From NCBI GenBank assembly GCA_003952965.2, contig CM025849.1, forward strand, positions 15,303,064-15,367,063: a DNA stretch of 64,000 nucleotides, written 5' to 3'. Below the pieces are notes generated by a model that was not told where the DNA came from, ran no database searches, and worked only from the letters and a program-made list of their open reading frames with translations. Of the stretch, positions 54,989-64,000 are shown piece by piece (within the stretch, counting starts at the first letter, position 1; each line of letters begins with the position of its first letter). The DNA comes from Morella rubra (lineage: Eukaryota; Streptophyta; Magnoliopsida; Fagales; Myricaceae). Made by a program: the position numbers and the translations under genes.

Positions 54989-55346
54989 GTTGAATGAAAT
55001 GATCCTTGAGTTCAGCCCAGATTTCACTGGCTTCATCAACAAAGGCAACACTCAATCTCAGCATTGGAGACAGGAAACAACCGTATCATTACAACTCTCC
55101 CAAGCTTCCAAAACAACAGCATTGCTTGGTTTTGAGATACCACCAGTCATAAAACGCATTTTTTTCTTGGCTCGAACAGCCCGTTGCATGGAACGAGACC
55201 ACGTTACATAATTTTCAGTAGTGAGAAGTTCAGTGACAAGCACTGTGCCTGGAGAATCTGAAGTTTCCAATCGAAAAGGATTTGAAGGGTCTGCAAAATC
55301 AGTATATCGTTTATAGGTACCAGACTCAGACAGGTCCTTATTTTCT
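54989..55346 (-). pseudogene. Older copia gag, N-terminal part
   Basis: Starts with ATG at 55358 region, MASGENKDLSESGTYKRY, then LETSDSPGTVLVTELLTTEN, YVTWSRSMQRAVRAKKKMRF, GISKPSNAVVLEAWESCND. In the next frame, WAELKDHFIQ runs into the CACTA insertion. The remainder is at 45880-46520. The start codon lies just behind the PBS. Confidence 0.9.
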
Positions 55347-55360
55347 CCAGACGCCATCAA

Positions 55361-55373
55361 CGCTCCGATACCA
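55361..55373 (-). other. Primer-binding site of the older copia
   Basis: On the minus strand TGGTATCGGAGCG, directly after the LTR end CCTACA. It matches the initiator tRNA-Met type with one change (A to G). Confidence 0.85.
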
Positions 55374-55634
55374 TGTAGGATTTCAGAGGGAGAAGGAGGT
55401 TCTGTGAGAAATAGGAATTGGGAAATGCTGTGTATATTTCTCGATGAAGTCAATTATGTACAGAGTGTTGTTTGTTATATACAGACAAACGAATATATGC
55501 TAGCTAAAAGACTAAAAAGGGCCCTAACTGAATTATACGTCAGAATGCACAAAGCAAGAATACATTGTGGCAGGGGACACTCGGATGGGCTCTGTAGACT
55601 TGTTGGGCTGCGTGTACTCCAATACCATATACAG
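55374..55634 (-). repeat. 5' LTR of the older copia
   Basis: On the minus strand it reads TGTATATGGTATTGGAG … AAATCCTACA, 261 bases, immediately upstream of the PBS. The start position is inferred from the TG end; no second LTR remains in the window to confirm it. Confidence 0.65.
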
Positions 55635-56519
55635 AGGATTGTCTGAAATTTTGATTGTGAACTGAAAAATTGTTTACTCTGAAAGGGAGAAAAATGGTGC
55701 TTTTATGTGATGCAGAAAGTTAAGACAATAGGTTTTAGCATTCTTTATAACACATGGTTTCTAATTATAATAACTATTTTGCTAAAATTAAGATACAGAT
55801 GTAATTATTGGTTAAGATGTGTTCAGATCGGAAAAGAATTAAAGCACCGGCGTCTCTTCCGATTTCAACCCTACTCGCCCGCTTCTCTTCCCTCCTCCTT
55901 CCTCCATCTACCACAAACAATCTTACAATTCCCAGCCTTCCTCCGATCACGAACAATCCTTTAATCCCTTCCGGTCTCCTTTCGTTTTACATTTTCAATG
56001 TGTCATGTAAAGCTCACTCAACGTCTCTTTTTTCTTTCTTTACATTTGCCATGTGTCGTGTACAGACTCATGATCACATTTATTTCCCTTGTCTTTAGCT
56101 AATTTCTAAGCACTCGTGTGATGTACATATATTGACCCATCTAGTCAAGGCAAACCTAAGGAATTTTATTCGCTCAAACTCTCTCTTTAACAAAAGTCTT
56201 GGCTAGAAAACTTAAAATAAATTGAAGAATCATCTTTTACTTTTTATATCATGTGCGAGGTTTTAATTGTCTTTTTCAAAAACGGAGTATTTCAATTTTA
56301 TCATTTAGAAAAGAAAAAAATAAAATCTTTTGTAATAAATTTAAATATTATTGCTGTCATTGTGCTAAAAATAAGTATTGACTTGAAGGTTTTCTTTGTC
56401 TTTATAAATGTCCTTATGATTGCAATATGAGAGGTTAGAGATTCATGTATCTTTATCTCTTGAAATAAAACACACAGTTTTTGTAGGTGGGAAAAAACTT
56501 CTGATTCATTTTTGATTGT
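55635..56519. other. Spacer with no recognised gene
   Basis: A pyrimidine-rich stretch at 55850-55960 gives overlapping ORFs on both strands without known motifs. AT-rich from 56150. Nothing further was supported. Confidence 0.35.
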
Positions 56520-57095
56520 ATGACATTTCTATACTTACAATTTCGTAGAATAAATGTTTCCCTGTTTAAATATATCGCTAGTGTATTTGGGGAAGCCCAT
56601 ATTCTACGATATCCGGCATTCAAGGAAGATTCTACTTGTTACAACTGTGATGTCCTTGAGAGGAAGGAGAAGAAAGAGTTGGTGAAAGCAGCCGAAGTCC
56701 ATTTAGTAGTGGCTATACGGATTACAACTGTGGCCTTTGCAGCTAGTATTACGTTATCTTGAGGGTTCAAAGGAGATCATGACCAACAACCAGGGTTTGC
56801 AGCTGGTATTACGTTGTAATGGTGCATTCATTAGGTCTTGCCATTACCTCTTGTGTCATTCGCTTGTCCTTCTTCCTCAATATAGTTTTAAAAAATTCGA
56901 AAATATAATTTTAGTTCATGAAGGCAAGGTTTGAGATCCCATCAATATAAATATTAAAGCATTGAGTATTGAGAAGGATTATACTCCTCTAGAATTAGTT
57001 TCTTGTTTCTTGTCGGTTTACTGTGCACCGTTGTGTCAGTATTTCCGCAATATTGTCTTTATTCACTATAAGCGAATTGGCCGACGTAAGTCTGT
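56520..57095 (+). pseudogene. Ankyrin/PGG-domain membrane protein fragment
   Basis: LERKEKKELVKAAEVHLVVA, then IRITTVAFAASITLS, a stop, and after a frameshift a Gly-rich stretch with DHDQQPGFAAGITL resembles the PGG domain found at the C-terminus of plant ankyrin-repeat membrane proteins (ACD6/ITN1 group). There the sequence 'xVATLIATVTFAAGFxxPGG' forms the first of four transmembrane helices. Only this piece is readable; no ankyrin repeats are seen upstream. It is a gene relic. Confidence 0.6.
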
Positions 57096-58030
57096 TACAC
57101 TTTAAAATGACAGTAAGGCCCCTTTGCTTACACTGTGTATACGTTAAAGCTAGCCGTTGGTAGTTGGTTTTTTTTTTTTTTTTTTTTTTTGTCGAAGAAC
57201 TTATAAAAAGATTGACTATTGTTTAAGTACTGAAGGTGTAGGTTTAATTTTTTGAAATAGTAGTTGATGGAGTAAAAAATTCTCCAGTCCAGTTTACACA
57301 AAGGCCCAGCTCGAAGGAAGAGGTATTTCGGCTTGTATTGCCCTTTTTGAAAGGGCAGGCCCGTTAGCTTTAATTGGGATATGGGTCCAGTGGAAATCCC
57401 ATTTTCACCCACCCTGTCGGCCCATCATCCTCTTGGGCTCGAGAAGAATGAGTCGCCTACTAGAGGAAAAGACGAGAAAGAACACCCCTCTTGATGCCGC
57501 ATCCCATTCGCTTTGAAGAGGAGAGTAAGAAAGGCGATCATCATCAGCTCCAATGAAAAGGTATCCAGGAAAAGAATAAGATCTGGGCCTTCTTGATAGA
57601 GGAAAAAAGGCAGAGATCATACTCAACCGCCAACTCTCAGTCCTCGCCCCACCTCAAGGTAGAGGGGAAGAGTGAAAAAAAAACAACCAAGAGTGGACCA
57701 GAAACTGGGGGGTAGTCCAATCACCCACCTAAGTACCCCTCCAATCGAAGGAAAGAGGCCCAGGTCATCTGGACATAAAAGCTAGAGGCTCAAGAAGGTG
57801 AAAAGAGGAGACGGATTCACATATTACGAACCAAAAAAAGAAAGAATGAGACTGACTTGAACATTGGAGGCTAATCCCAAGGGAAAACTCCCTCTTGATA
57901 TTTTGTTTTTTCTAGAGGAATATAGGTCCCTCTGTTGAGCCCAACTCAGCCTTGTTCTTAACACAACCCCCTCGGGCCATCCGATCAACAAATCTCATGG
58001 TAGGCCAGATTTTTTTAGCATCATCAGTGG
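57096..58030. other. Poly-T tract and LTR-like, purine-rich sequence
   Basis: A T run at 57171-57190. From 57290 to 58030 the sequence is purine-rich, with blocks such as GAGACTGACTTGAACATTGG and GGGAAAACTCCCTCTTGATATTTTG at about 57848-57905. These recall the ends of plant gypsy LTRs. No second copy or coding part is present to confirm it. Confidence 0.35.
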
Positions 58031-58208
58031 TTTTAATAATTTATTATTAGAGTGATCAAGAAGACCAATTTGCCTTGAGAGGTGGATCCACCATTCACCA
58101 TCAAATAGAATCGTCCCTAATAATAAGCTCTATTGATGTTACTCGACACTAATGATTCTTCCATTATTACTACTAGTGACCAAATTATGACCACCTCCTC
58201 AAACTTAA

Positions 58209-58670
58209 TTAAAGGGTTAATTACACTTTGCATACACGTCGTTTGGAGTCTTGACACTTTGCACCCCGTTCTTTCAATTTTGAGACATTTCATCCACATG
58301 GTTCTGGCTGACTTCAATCTGCAGCAGTTGTCAATTTATTCGTTATTTCGAACAAAAAAATCTACGTGCAAAACATGTGGGTGCAAAGTGTCTCAAAAAT
58401 AAAAGAACGGAGTGTAAAGTATCAGACCCTCCAAACCACGTGGGTGCAGAGTGTAGTTAATCCTTTTTGTATATTGGGTGCAAATTGGGTAAGTGAGCCA
58501 CGTGCAAAACACTTGATTAAGATTTCTGTTTGTTTTAATAGATAAATAAACGAAAGGGTGCAAATCGAAAGAACCCAGAACTACGTGAGTGAAATATGTC
58601 AAAATTGAAAGAACAGGGTACAAAGTGTCAAACCCCCAAACCATGTCAGTGTAAAGTATAATTAACTCAT
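58209..58670. mobile_element. Inverted-repeat MITE-like element with a third arm
   Basis: 58213-58290 (GGGTTAATTACACTTTGCAT, then …GTTTGGAGTCTTGACACTTT) is inverted at 58385-58466 (…CCAAACCACGTGGGTGCAGAG, GTGTAGTTAATCC). It is inverted again at about 58560-58670 (…GTGTCAAACCCCCAAACCATG, AGTATAATTAACTC). The arms are about 80-100 bases. The transcript of either strand would form a long hairpin. Confidence 0.72.
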
Positions 58671-59350
58671 AATTGAAGTATTCAAAACTCTCTCATAGAA
58701 TACTAAACGATCTATGGTAACTTGACTTTGTGGAATTCGCCAGTCGACTGAAGCACCTTCTCGAAATGAATTAGGACATTCACTAAGTAGAATATCTTTA
58801 ATGTTAAAATCAAGAGCAAGAACTGATCTCTGCCCAAGATAAAACTAAATAGCAAGATCTCATTAGGAAAATGATATACAAAGTATATTGGACAGCGCTC
58901 TGTTTACGATTTTCAGCATATTTCATAGCAAAGTCTAACATCAGTGTAGTATCATTTTGCAATGCTAACAACAACAGAGGTGCCAAATAAACGAATAAAG
59001 CCTTCCCCAATGCCCAGCGTGTTCATTTTATTTGAATTAGGACCAATAACCAGATTTTAATGAAGTCTAGGTGTACACAAACCTTTATATTTGTCTTCTT
59101 CTAGCATGGGACCAAATAAACCTCTCAATCTTAGAAGATTTGAGGAAATACCTAATAGCATTTATTTGAAATGATTAATAGAGGGAACCGTCAAGTAGAA
59201 AAAGTGGACTTTAAAGCTGAGTTAAAAAGTCTCCGCTCGATCGCATGCCATTTAAAGCTGGAGGCTCCAGGACTTCAATTCTCAATTAAAGTATGTCACT
59301 ATCGTCACCGCTGTCCATGGACATAGGGCCACCCAACTTTTCTAGTCGTT
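58671..59350. other. Spacer with coding-like minus-strand segment
   Basis: On the minus strand, 59010-58810 encodes GKALFVYLAPLLLLALQND and onward, and 58790-58700 reads FNIKDILLSECPNSFREGAS. The composition looks protein-like, but I recognise no family. It may be a relic of a plant gene. The rest is without features. Confidence 0.3.
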
Positions 59351-60659
59351 TGTCTAAGAAATATGTCCTAAAAATTATTATTTTAAATTATTGTTATTTA
59401 GATGTTACGTGTTTATATTTATTATATTAAATAATATGTTGTAATATAAGATTACACGATTATTATTAAGTCATATTAGAGAAAAGTCATGCTAATGATT
59501 AATGAATCAAAGGCGGGAAGTATGACTTTTTCGGTTCCTTGTTCACTTGATTTTTTGTTTTAGACTGAGGTACATACTTATGTACGATAAGTCTACACTT
59601 CGTTGTGCCTCTATTTAATAGGATGATGGACTTCGTCATTAAGATGGTGACCTTCAGCAAACGAGTGGGTATAATGTAAGAGCGCATGCACTAAACAGGA
59701 TCAAATATGAATACCTTTTGGAATTGATCATTGATGTTGAGAAGGCATTTAGCACAATTAGTTTATTGTATCCTTAGACCTAAGAGGTTTATACAAATCT
59801 ATTTATTTGTACTTGTGCTTTAACCGAGTTATTTGGTGATGATCTTTCTAGATTAAATATTTCAGATAACTATGGGTCTTATACATAATACGTGGGTTTT
59901 GTATATATGCTCAATAAGGAATCCACTAGTCCCTTGATGAGGCAGTATAGTCACGATATCTGTATATTGTTGGACTAGAAAAAAGAATCCATTGGCCAAT
60001 GGTATTTTGTGAAAATGTTTTTGAAATTAATATATATATTATATATTTATTTGTGAAATTATTTTGGAAACAATTAATAGTCCAACGAGTTACAGATTAT
60101 GAATTGAGAATATATGAGTTAGGGACTTAATCGGTGATATGATTCCATTCCGGTCCTATTAACTCATGTCGAATATAGTATGGTGGAAGGATATATAAAC
60201 GAAAAAGGATATAAGGGAGTTAGCAAAAGGGATTTACAAATCAATCAAAGTCTCGGAGGTGAATTGTAATATGTTGATGGACATGATTACAATTAGTAGA
60301 AGCTCAAAATTCGGAATAAAAGAATATAAGCGAGTTAATGGGAAAAGAATTTTTCCATGTGATCGTACGACCGAGATCTGAGATCACTAACGATCTCAGG
60401 CACTATCATAGCTAGGGTTTTCATATAAAAGGATAGTTATGAGATAGTCTACCCTAATGGACTTAGTTTTGAGAGTTGGCCATCATGACTCAGAAAACCC
60501 TGCACAACTGTGAGCGTGGAGAGGAAGGAAGCAAAACATTTGGGCTGCTATTATGAAATTCTCAAGATTGTGAGATCCACAAGAACCTGAAGATTATTGA
60601 AGAATTCTCGGGATCAACAAAGAGAATTGGTAAGTTAATTTTCCGCAGGCAAATTTTTA
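59351..60659 (+). repeat. 5' LTR of a copia element continuing past the window
   Basis: Begins TGTCTAAGAAATATGTCC, contains CATATAAAAGGATAG (TATA-like, about 60423), and ends just before a PBS. The same sequence from about 59490 on recurs at 16300-17352. The exact 3' boundary is set by the PBS and is good to a few bases. Confidence 0.75.
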
Positions 60660-60660
60660 G

Positions 60661-60672
60661 TGGTATCGGAGC
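60661..60672 (+). other. Primer-binding site, initiator tRNA-Met type
   Basis: TGGTATCGGAGC followed by TAGG, directly downstream of the LTR. Confidence 0.85.
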
Positions 60673-63239
60673 TAGGTTAGTTGAACCTCATTCTCTTGAG
60701 ATCTGTATCACAGTTTGTTAAGAATATTCATGGTAATCAAATTATGTGATTTGTTTTGAAAATAATTTTCAAATAAATCGTTTTGTTCTTTATGATTTGT
60801 GAAATAGTGTGAAGAATAATTTTTCAAAACCTATATGATTCGGTTATTGTGAATGTTTTGGTTTTTGTTTTAAAAGCCGATCAAATTGTTTTGCCGTTAA
60901 TGTTTTTGGCAATTGTATGAATAGATGTTATTTGGATTTTCATCTTTTACGTTTTGATTAGATCAAACGTAAGAAATTTTTTTATTTGTTAACGGATTGC
61001 TACTTTATCATAGAATTGGATTATGAATCAATTGTTTAATGAAATTGTTTGTGAATTCTCATATGATATTCGGACTATTAAAGAAAGTTCAGTATACGGG
61101 GAGAAAGGGAGAAACAGTCTCTCTCTCACCAAGAAGTGGCCGGTGGCATGGTGGGTTGCCGCTGGGCCACTAACCAGAGTTGTTGGTCGGAGCATGCCTG
61201 GTATGACCGGGGCAGCTTCAACCAGCAACTGTTCTAAGGTGTCTCCGCCTTGGAGGCCGAGAGCACCTCAAGATAGCCACACCTCTGTGTTACACGAGTG
61301 TAGGGGCTGACCACCGGCAGCCACCAGGGCTCCAACCGGCAACGCAATGGCCGCAGGTGAGTTGCCAGAACGACATCCAGCCAGGATCTGGCCGAGCGTG
61401 GCCAACAAGGGCGGCTGGCAGCCAGCACACTGCCGCCTGCCCCTTCCTCTTGGGCACCAAACGACGCCCAGACATGTGATCTAGGTCACCCATTTGGGCC
61501 AAGCAGGTAGGGCAAAAGTTCCCCTACCCGGCCCATTTTCAAGTTTTTTAGTATGTGGGCTGCCTTTTTTTTATTGTGTTTGGGCCCGAAGTTTTTTTTA
61601 ATTAGGCCCAGTTTTTTTTTAAAAGGAGAGGCCCAATAGTTGGGCAGGCTTTGAAATTTTTTTTTTTTTAAAACTTGTAGGCATCTTTTGTATTCACGTG
61701 GGCTCTATTTTAAAACGTGGGCTGAAGAAATTTTCAAAGGAAAAGCCCGGTTCTACTATTTTTTAAAAGGGGATCAAAGCCCGTTTGAAATGTTTAAACA
61801 TTTAGGGCTGGTTTAAAACGTTAAGGCTGTTTTTTGTTTTGTATGAAATGTGAGGCCCGTTTTCTTGTTTTTAATAAAATCCTTGTTGGGCTATTTTATA
61901 AAACTTTAAGCCGATTTTTTAAAATAGTAAAAGCCCCTTTTGTTTTAAAAGCCTAGACATTTTTGTGTTGTAAAAGAAATGTGAGAAGAGGATGCCACAT
62001 GAGCTGGGCCCTATTTGGCCAGCCCATGATTGATGGATATGATCCAATCCGGCAACTCATGGACCACATGATTCAGTCCGGGTTTGATCCGGACCATGAC
62101 CTACAAACCGAACGGGTTGGACCCAGATCAGTGGGTCAACGAGTCAACCCGGTTTGACCGGTTGACTTTTAAAAAAAAATTATTTTTTTTTAAAATTTTA
62201 AATGCAAGTGCTAAATGGGATTGTTTAGAGGAAACTAATCTCATGATCTCCCATTTTTGGTAAGTAGAATTCTATTTTATTAAGTGTTCGATGAAACTAA
62301 AATAGGGGATTCCAATATCTTGTTTTTATAGTTTGTCCATTTATTTCTTTAGAAGATAAATGAAGGTGTATGAGTGATGGGGGTGTTGACTAAAATAGCG
62401 ATGCCGACCCATTTCAAAATTACATATCATTTTGACGATGGTTGCACTTAACTAAATAAACACGTACGCTAAAATAGTGAATATTGTGTTTATTTGGTGG
62501 TCAAAAGGAAATCAAGAGTCATGAATATTTACATATTGTATGGGATATGAGATGGATTCGTGACAGATAGTTTCTATCTACTTTTACAAGTTGTTGCATG
62601 GTTACTAAAATAGGATCATGTTTACAAAAGGTAAAAGCTCTTGATACCTACTAGTGACACAGAATATAAATTGTTATATTCGGGTATTTTATTTGATTGA
62701 TGTGTCATAGTGGGAGGTACCATTAGTTATTCGAAAACCCGAAACTAGTGGATTTATTTATATATACATGTGAATTAATTTCTATGTTTTTGTAGATTTA
62801 TTATGCGCAATACTTATACCCTGCGATGATTATGGATTAGGCCAAGTTTTATGTTAAAAAAAAAAAAAATCTTACTGAAGGTATGCTTATCATTAAATTC
62901 AAATTTAATGTATTGTCCATTAAATTATTTGTATGTCCTTTTAGGCATTATATCTCATTTTTGCAATTAAGTTGCATGGGTTTAGAGATTAAGTGAAGGG
63001 GATATTAAGTGAGAGCAGGATAACTGCAAGTGTTGCAGCGACCGCCATTAGTGTTATTTATTTGAGTTTACAAAAAGAAAAACTTTGTTTTTGAAGACTA
63101 TCTTTATATGTGCTATAATATTTCAAGAAATGTGATTTCAAGTTCAATTTTTAAATTAAAAGTGTTTATTGATTCCTTTTAGCACTATTATTGATAGTAG
63201 TATTATTTTTTGAAAAATATTGTGAACTCTAAATAGTAT
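60673..63239 (+). other. Degenerate leader and gag/protease region of the copia element
   Basis: No readable gag. 61125-61480 is strikingly GC-rich for this window. 61490-61960 contains a dozen or more GGGCC / GGGCT / AAGCCC motifs spaced about 35-40 bases apart, in oligo-T context. 62130-62200 has a Gly/Thr-poor low-complexity run and 62853-62867 a poly-A tract. Coding potential resumes at about 63240. Confidence 0.5.
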
Positions 63240-64000
63240 TGAGAAAGATGCTGATACCAGTGATGCAACTCTAAAATAGAAAGGGATGTGAATCCCACTT
63301 GTATGTAGCATCTAACACTTAGTCATGTAATCTGGATATGATCCAATGATGACTGAGAAATCTTTTAAAGTAAAAGAGTTAGAGCTACAGGATTGTTAGA
63401 GTTGGTGCATACTGATGTATGTGGTGATTTTAAGCCACATAACCAGATGACAGTTTTTCCTATTTCATCTCTTCTAGTGATGGTCATTCCAGTTACGATT
63501 ATCTGTACCTGATGAATTATAAGTCTGAATTTTTTGAAAAGTTCAAGAAATTACAGAGTAAAGTGGAAAAACAACTGGAAGTGAGTATCAAGATATTCAG
63601 ATAATTAGATAAGTTTTGAACTCATCTTGGAAATGGAAGCATCATATCTAGTTAATTCCCTTGTTACATCATGGCACAATGATGTTGCAAAAATGTGAAA
63701 CTGAACTTTATATGATATTATTCAGTGGGAGATAAGCATAGAATTATTACCTGTATTCTTTTGGGGTTTATCCAAAAAGATTCACTCAATTTGATAAATG
63801 TTAAGTGAACATTGGGTAATTGCTAAGTAGTTAATATTTATTTTTTAAAGGAGTATGGCCTAAGTGAGGCAAAGCATGAACATTCTTGTTGAAACATCAG
63901 GTGAGCCAATAAAACAGCAGATGAAGATCAATAGAAAAAATTATTATTAACAATGAACTGATGATCTGAAAGAGTTCATGAACTCAGGAGCATTAGCTGG
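63240..64000 (+). pseudogene. Copia pre-integrase and integrase fragment, open at window end
   Basis: TEKSFKVKE at about 63352-63378 is the end of the GAG-pre-integrase region. LVHTDVCGDFKPHNQMTVF (about 63391-63450) with SYDYLYLMNYKSEFFEKFKK (about 63490-63550) is the integrase core around its first catalytic Asp. Later pieces such as FFWGLSKKIHS (about 63760) recall the end of the core. Several frameshifts occur, and sequence between core motifs is deleted or unreadable. Confidence 0.8.

Noticed and set aside
57290-58030. Insertion of organelle DNA
   Set aside because: The purine-rich sequence first looked organellar, but I could not recognise any plastid or mitochondrial gene and parts resemble LTR ends.
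58700-59010. Plastid gene fragment on the minus strand
   Set aside because: The reading is protein-like, but no plastid protein motif could be identified.

Overview
The window is nuclear DNA of a flowering plant, most likely a eudicot with a large, transposon-rich genome. The signs are one plant-specific non-RD LRR receptor kinase, a fragment of a plant glutathionyl-hydroquinone reductase gene, an ankyrin/PGG fragment, AT-rich spacers, and nested plant transposons of nearly every major type: Ty3/gypsy, Ty1/copia including a Sirevirus-like lineage with an extra 3' gene, LINE, tRNA-derived SINE, CACTA and a hAT-like element. I see no intact host gene, no rRNA or tRNA gene and no CRISPR array. 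Almost every coding region carries stops, frameshifts or deletions.

Layout. 1-6250: a broken gypsy protease/RT/RNase H segment (+), an LTR of a long-LTR family (-) with a small ORF, an LTR-like block, a copia remnant with large internal deletions (-) and a 0.64 kb CACTA derivative. 7.7-12.8 kb: a degenerate LRR receptor-like kinase pseudogene (-, 8626-11911) with its conserved kinase intron. A SINE with a 15-bp target duplication sits at its 3' end, and a duplicated flank lies on both sides, suggesting a collapsed tandem cluster. 13.5-17.4 kb: a CACTA left end, a coding-like acidic stretch split by an LTR, and a copia LTR. 17.7-25.0 kb: a full-length Reina-like chromovirus (+) with both 411-bp LTRs, PBS, PPT and chromodomain. 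It is split in RNase H by a hAT-like element that carries the 5' part of a glutathionyl-hydroquinone reductase gene with its intron.

25.7-34.0 kb: one LINE (-) split by a 7.5 kb long-LTR insertion (ATCAT duplications), which itself contains a 2.3 kb insertion (TTAAC duplications). 34.3-42.0 kb: a Sirevirus-like copia (+) with RT/RNase H, an envelope-position ORF, PPT and 3' LTR, interrupted by two solo LTRs. 42.0-55.6 kb: an older copia (-) broken into pieces by the Sirevirus, by an LTR that contains another solo LTR (AGGAC duplications), and by an 8.46 kb CACTA element (46524-54985, TTT duplications).

55.6-64.0 kb: an ankyrin/PGG gene fragment, LTR-like sequence, an inverted-repeat MITE, and the 5' LTR, PBS, leader and integrase region of a further copia element (+) that runs off the end.

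The most unusual material is the CACTA element. It carries TNP2-like and TNPA-like remnants plus an extra ORF with the same architecture as the Sirevirus envelope-position ORF. It also has dense palindromic GATCGATC arrays at its ends, inside an apparent intron and in a 146-bp tandem repeat. Two Sirevirus-like LTR families independently show arrays of palindromes with a GTCGAC core.
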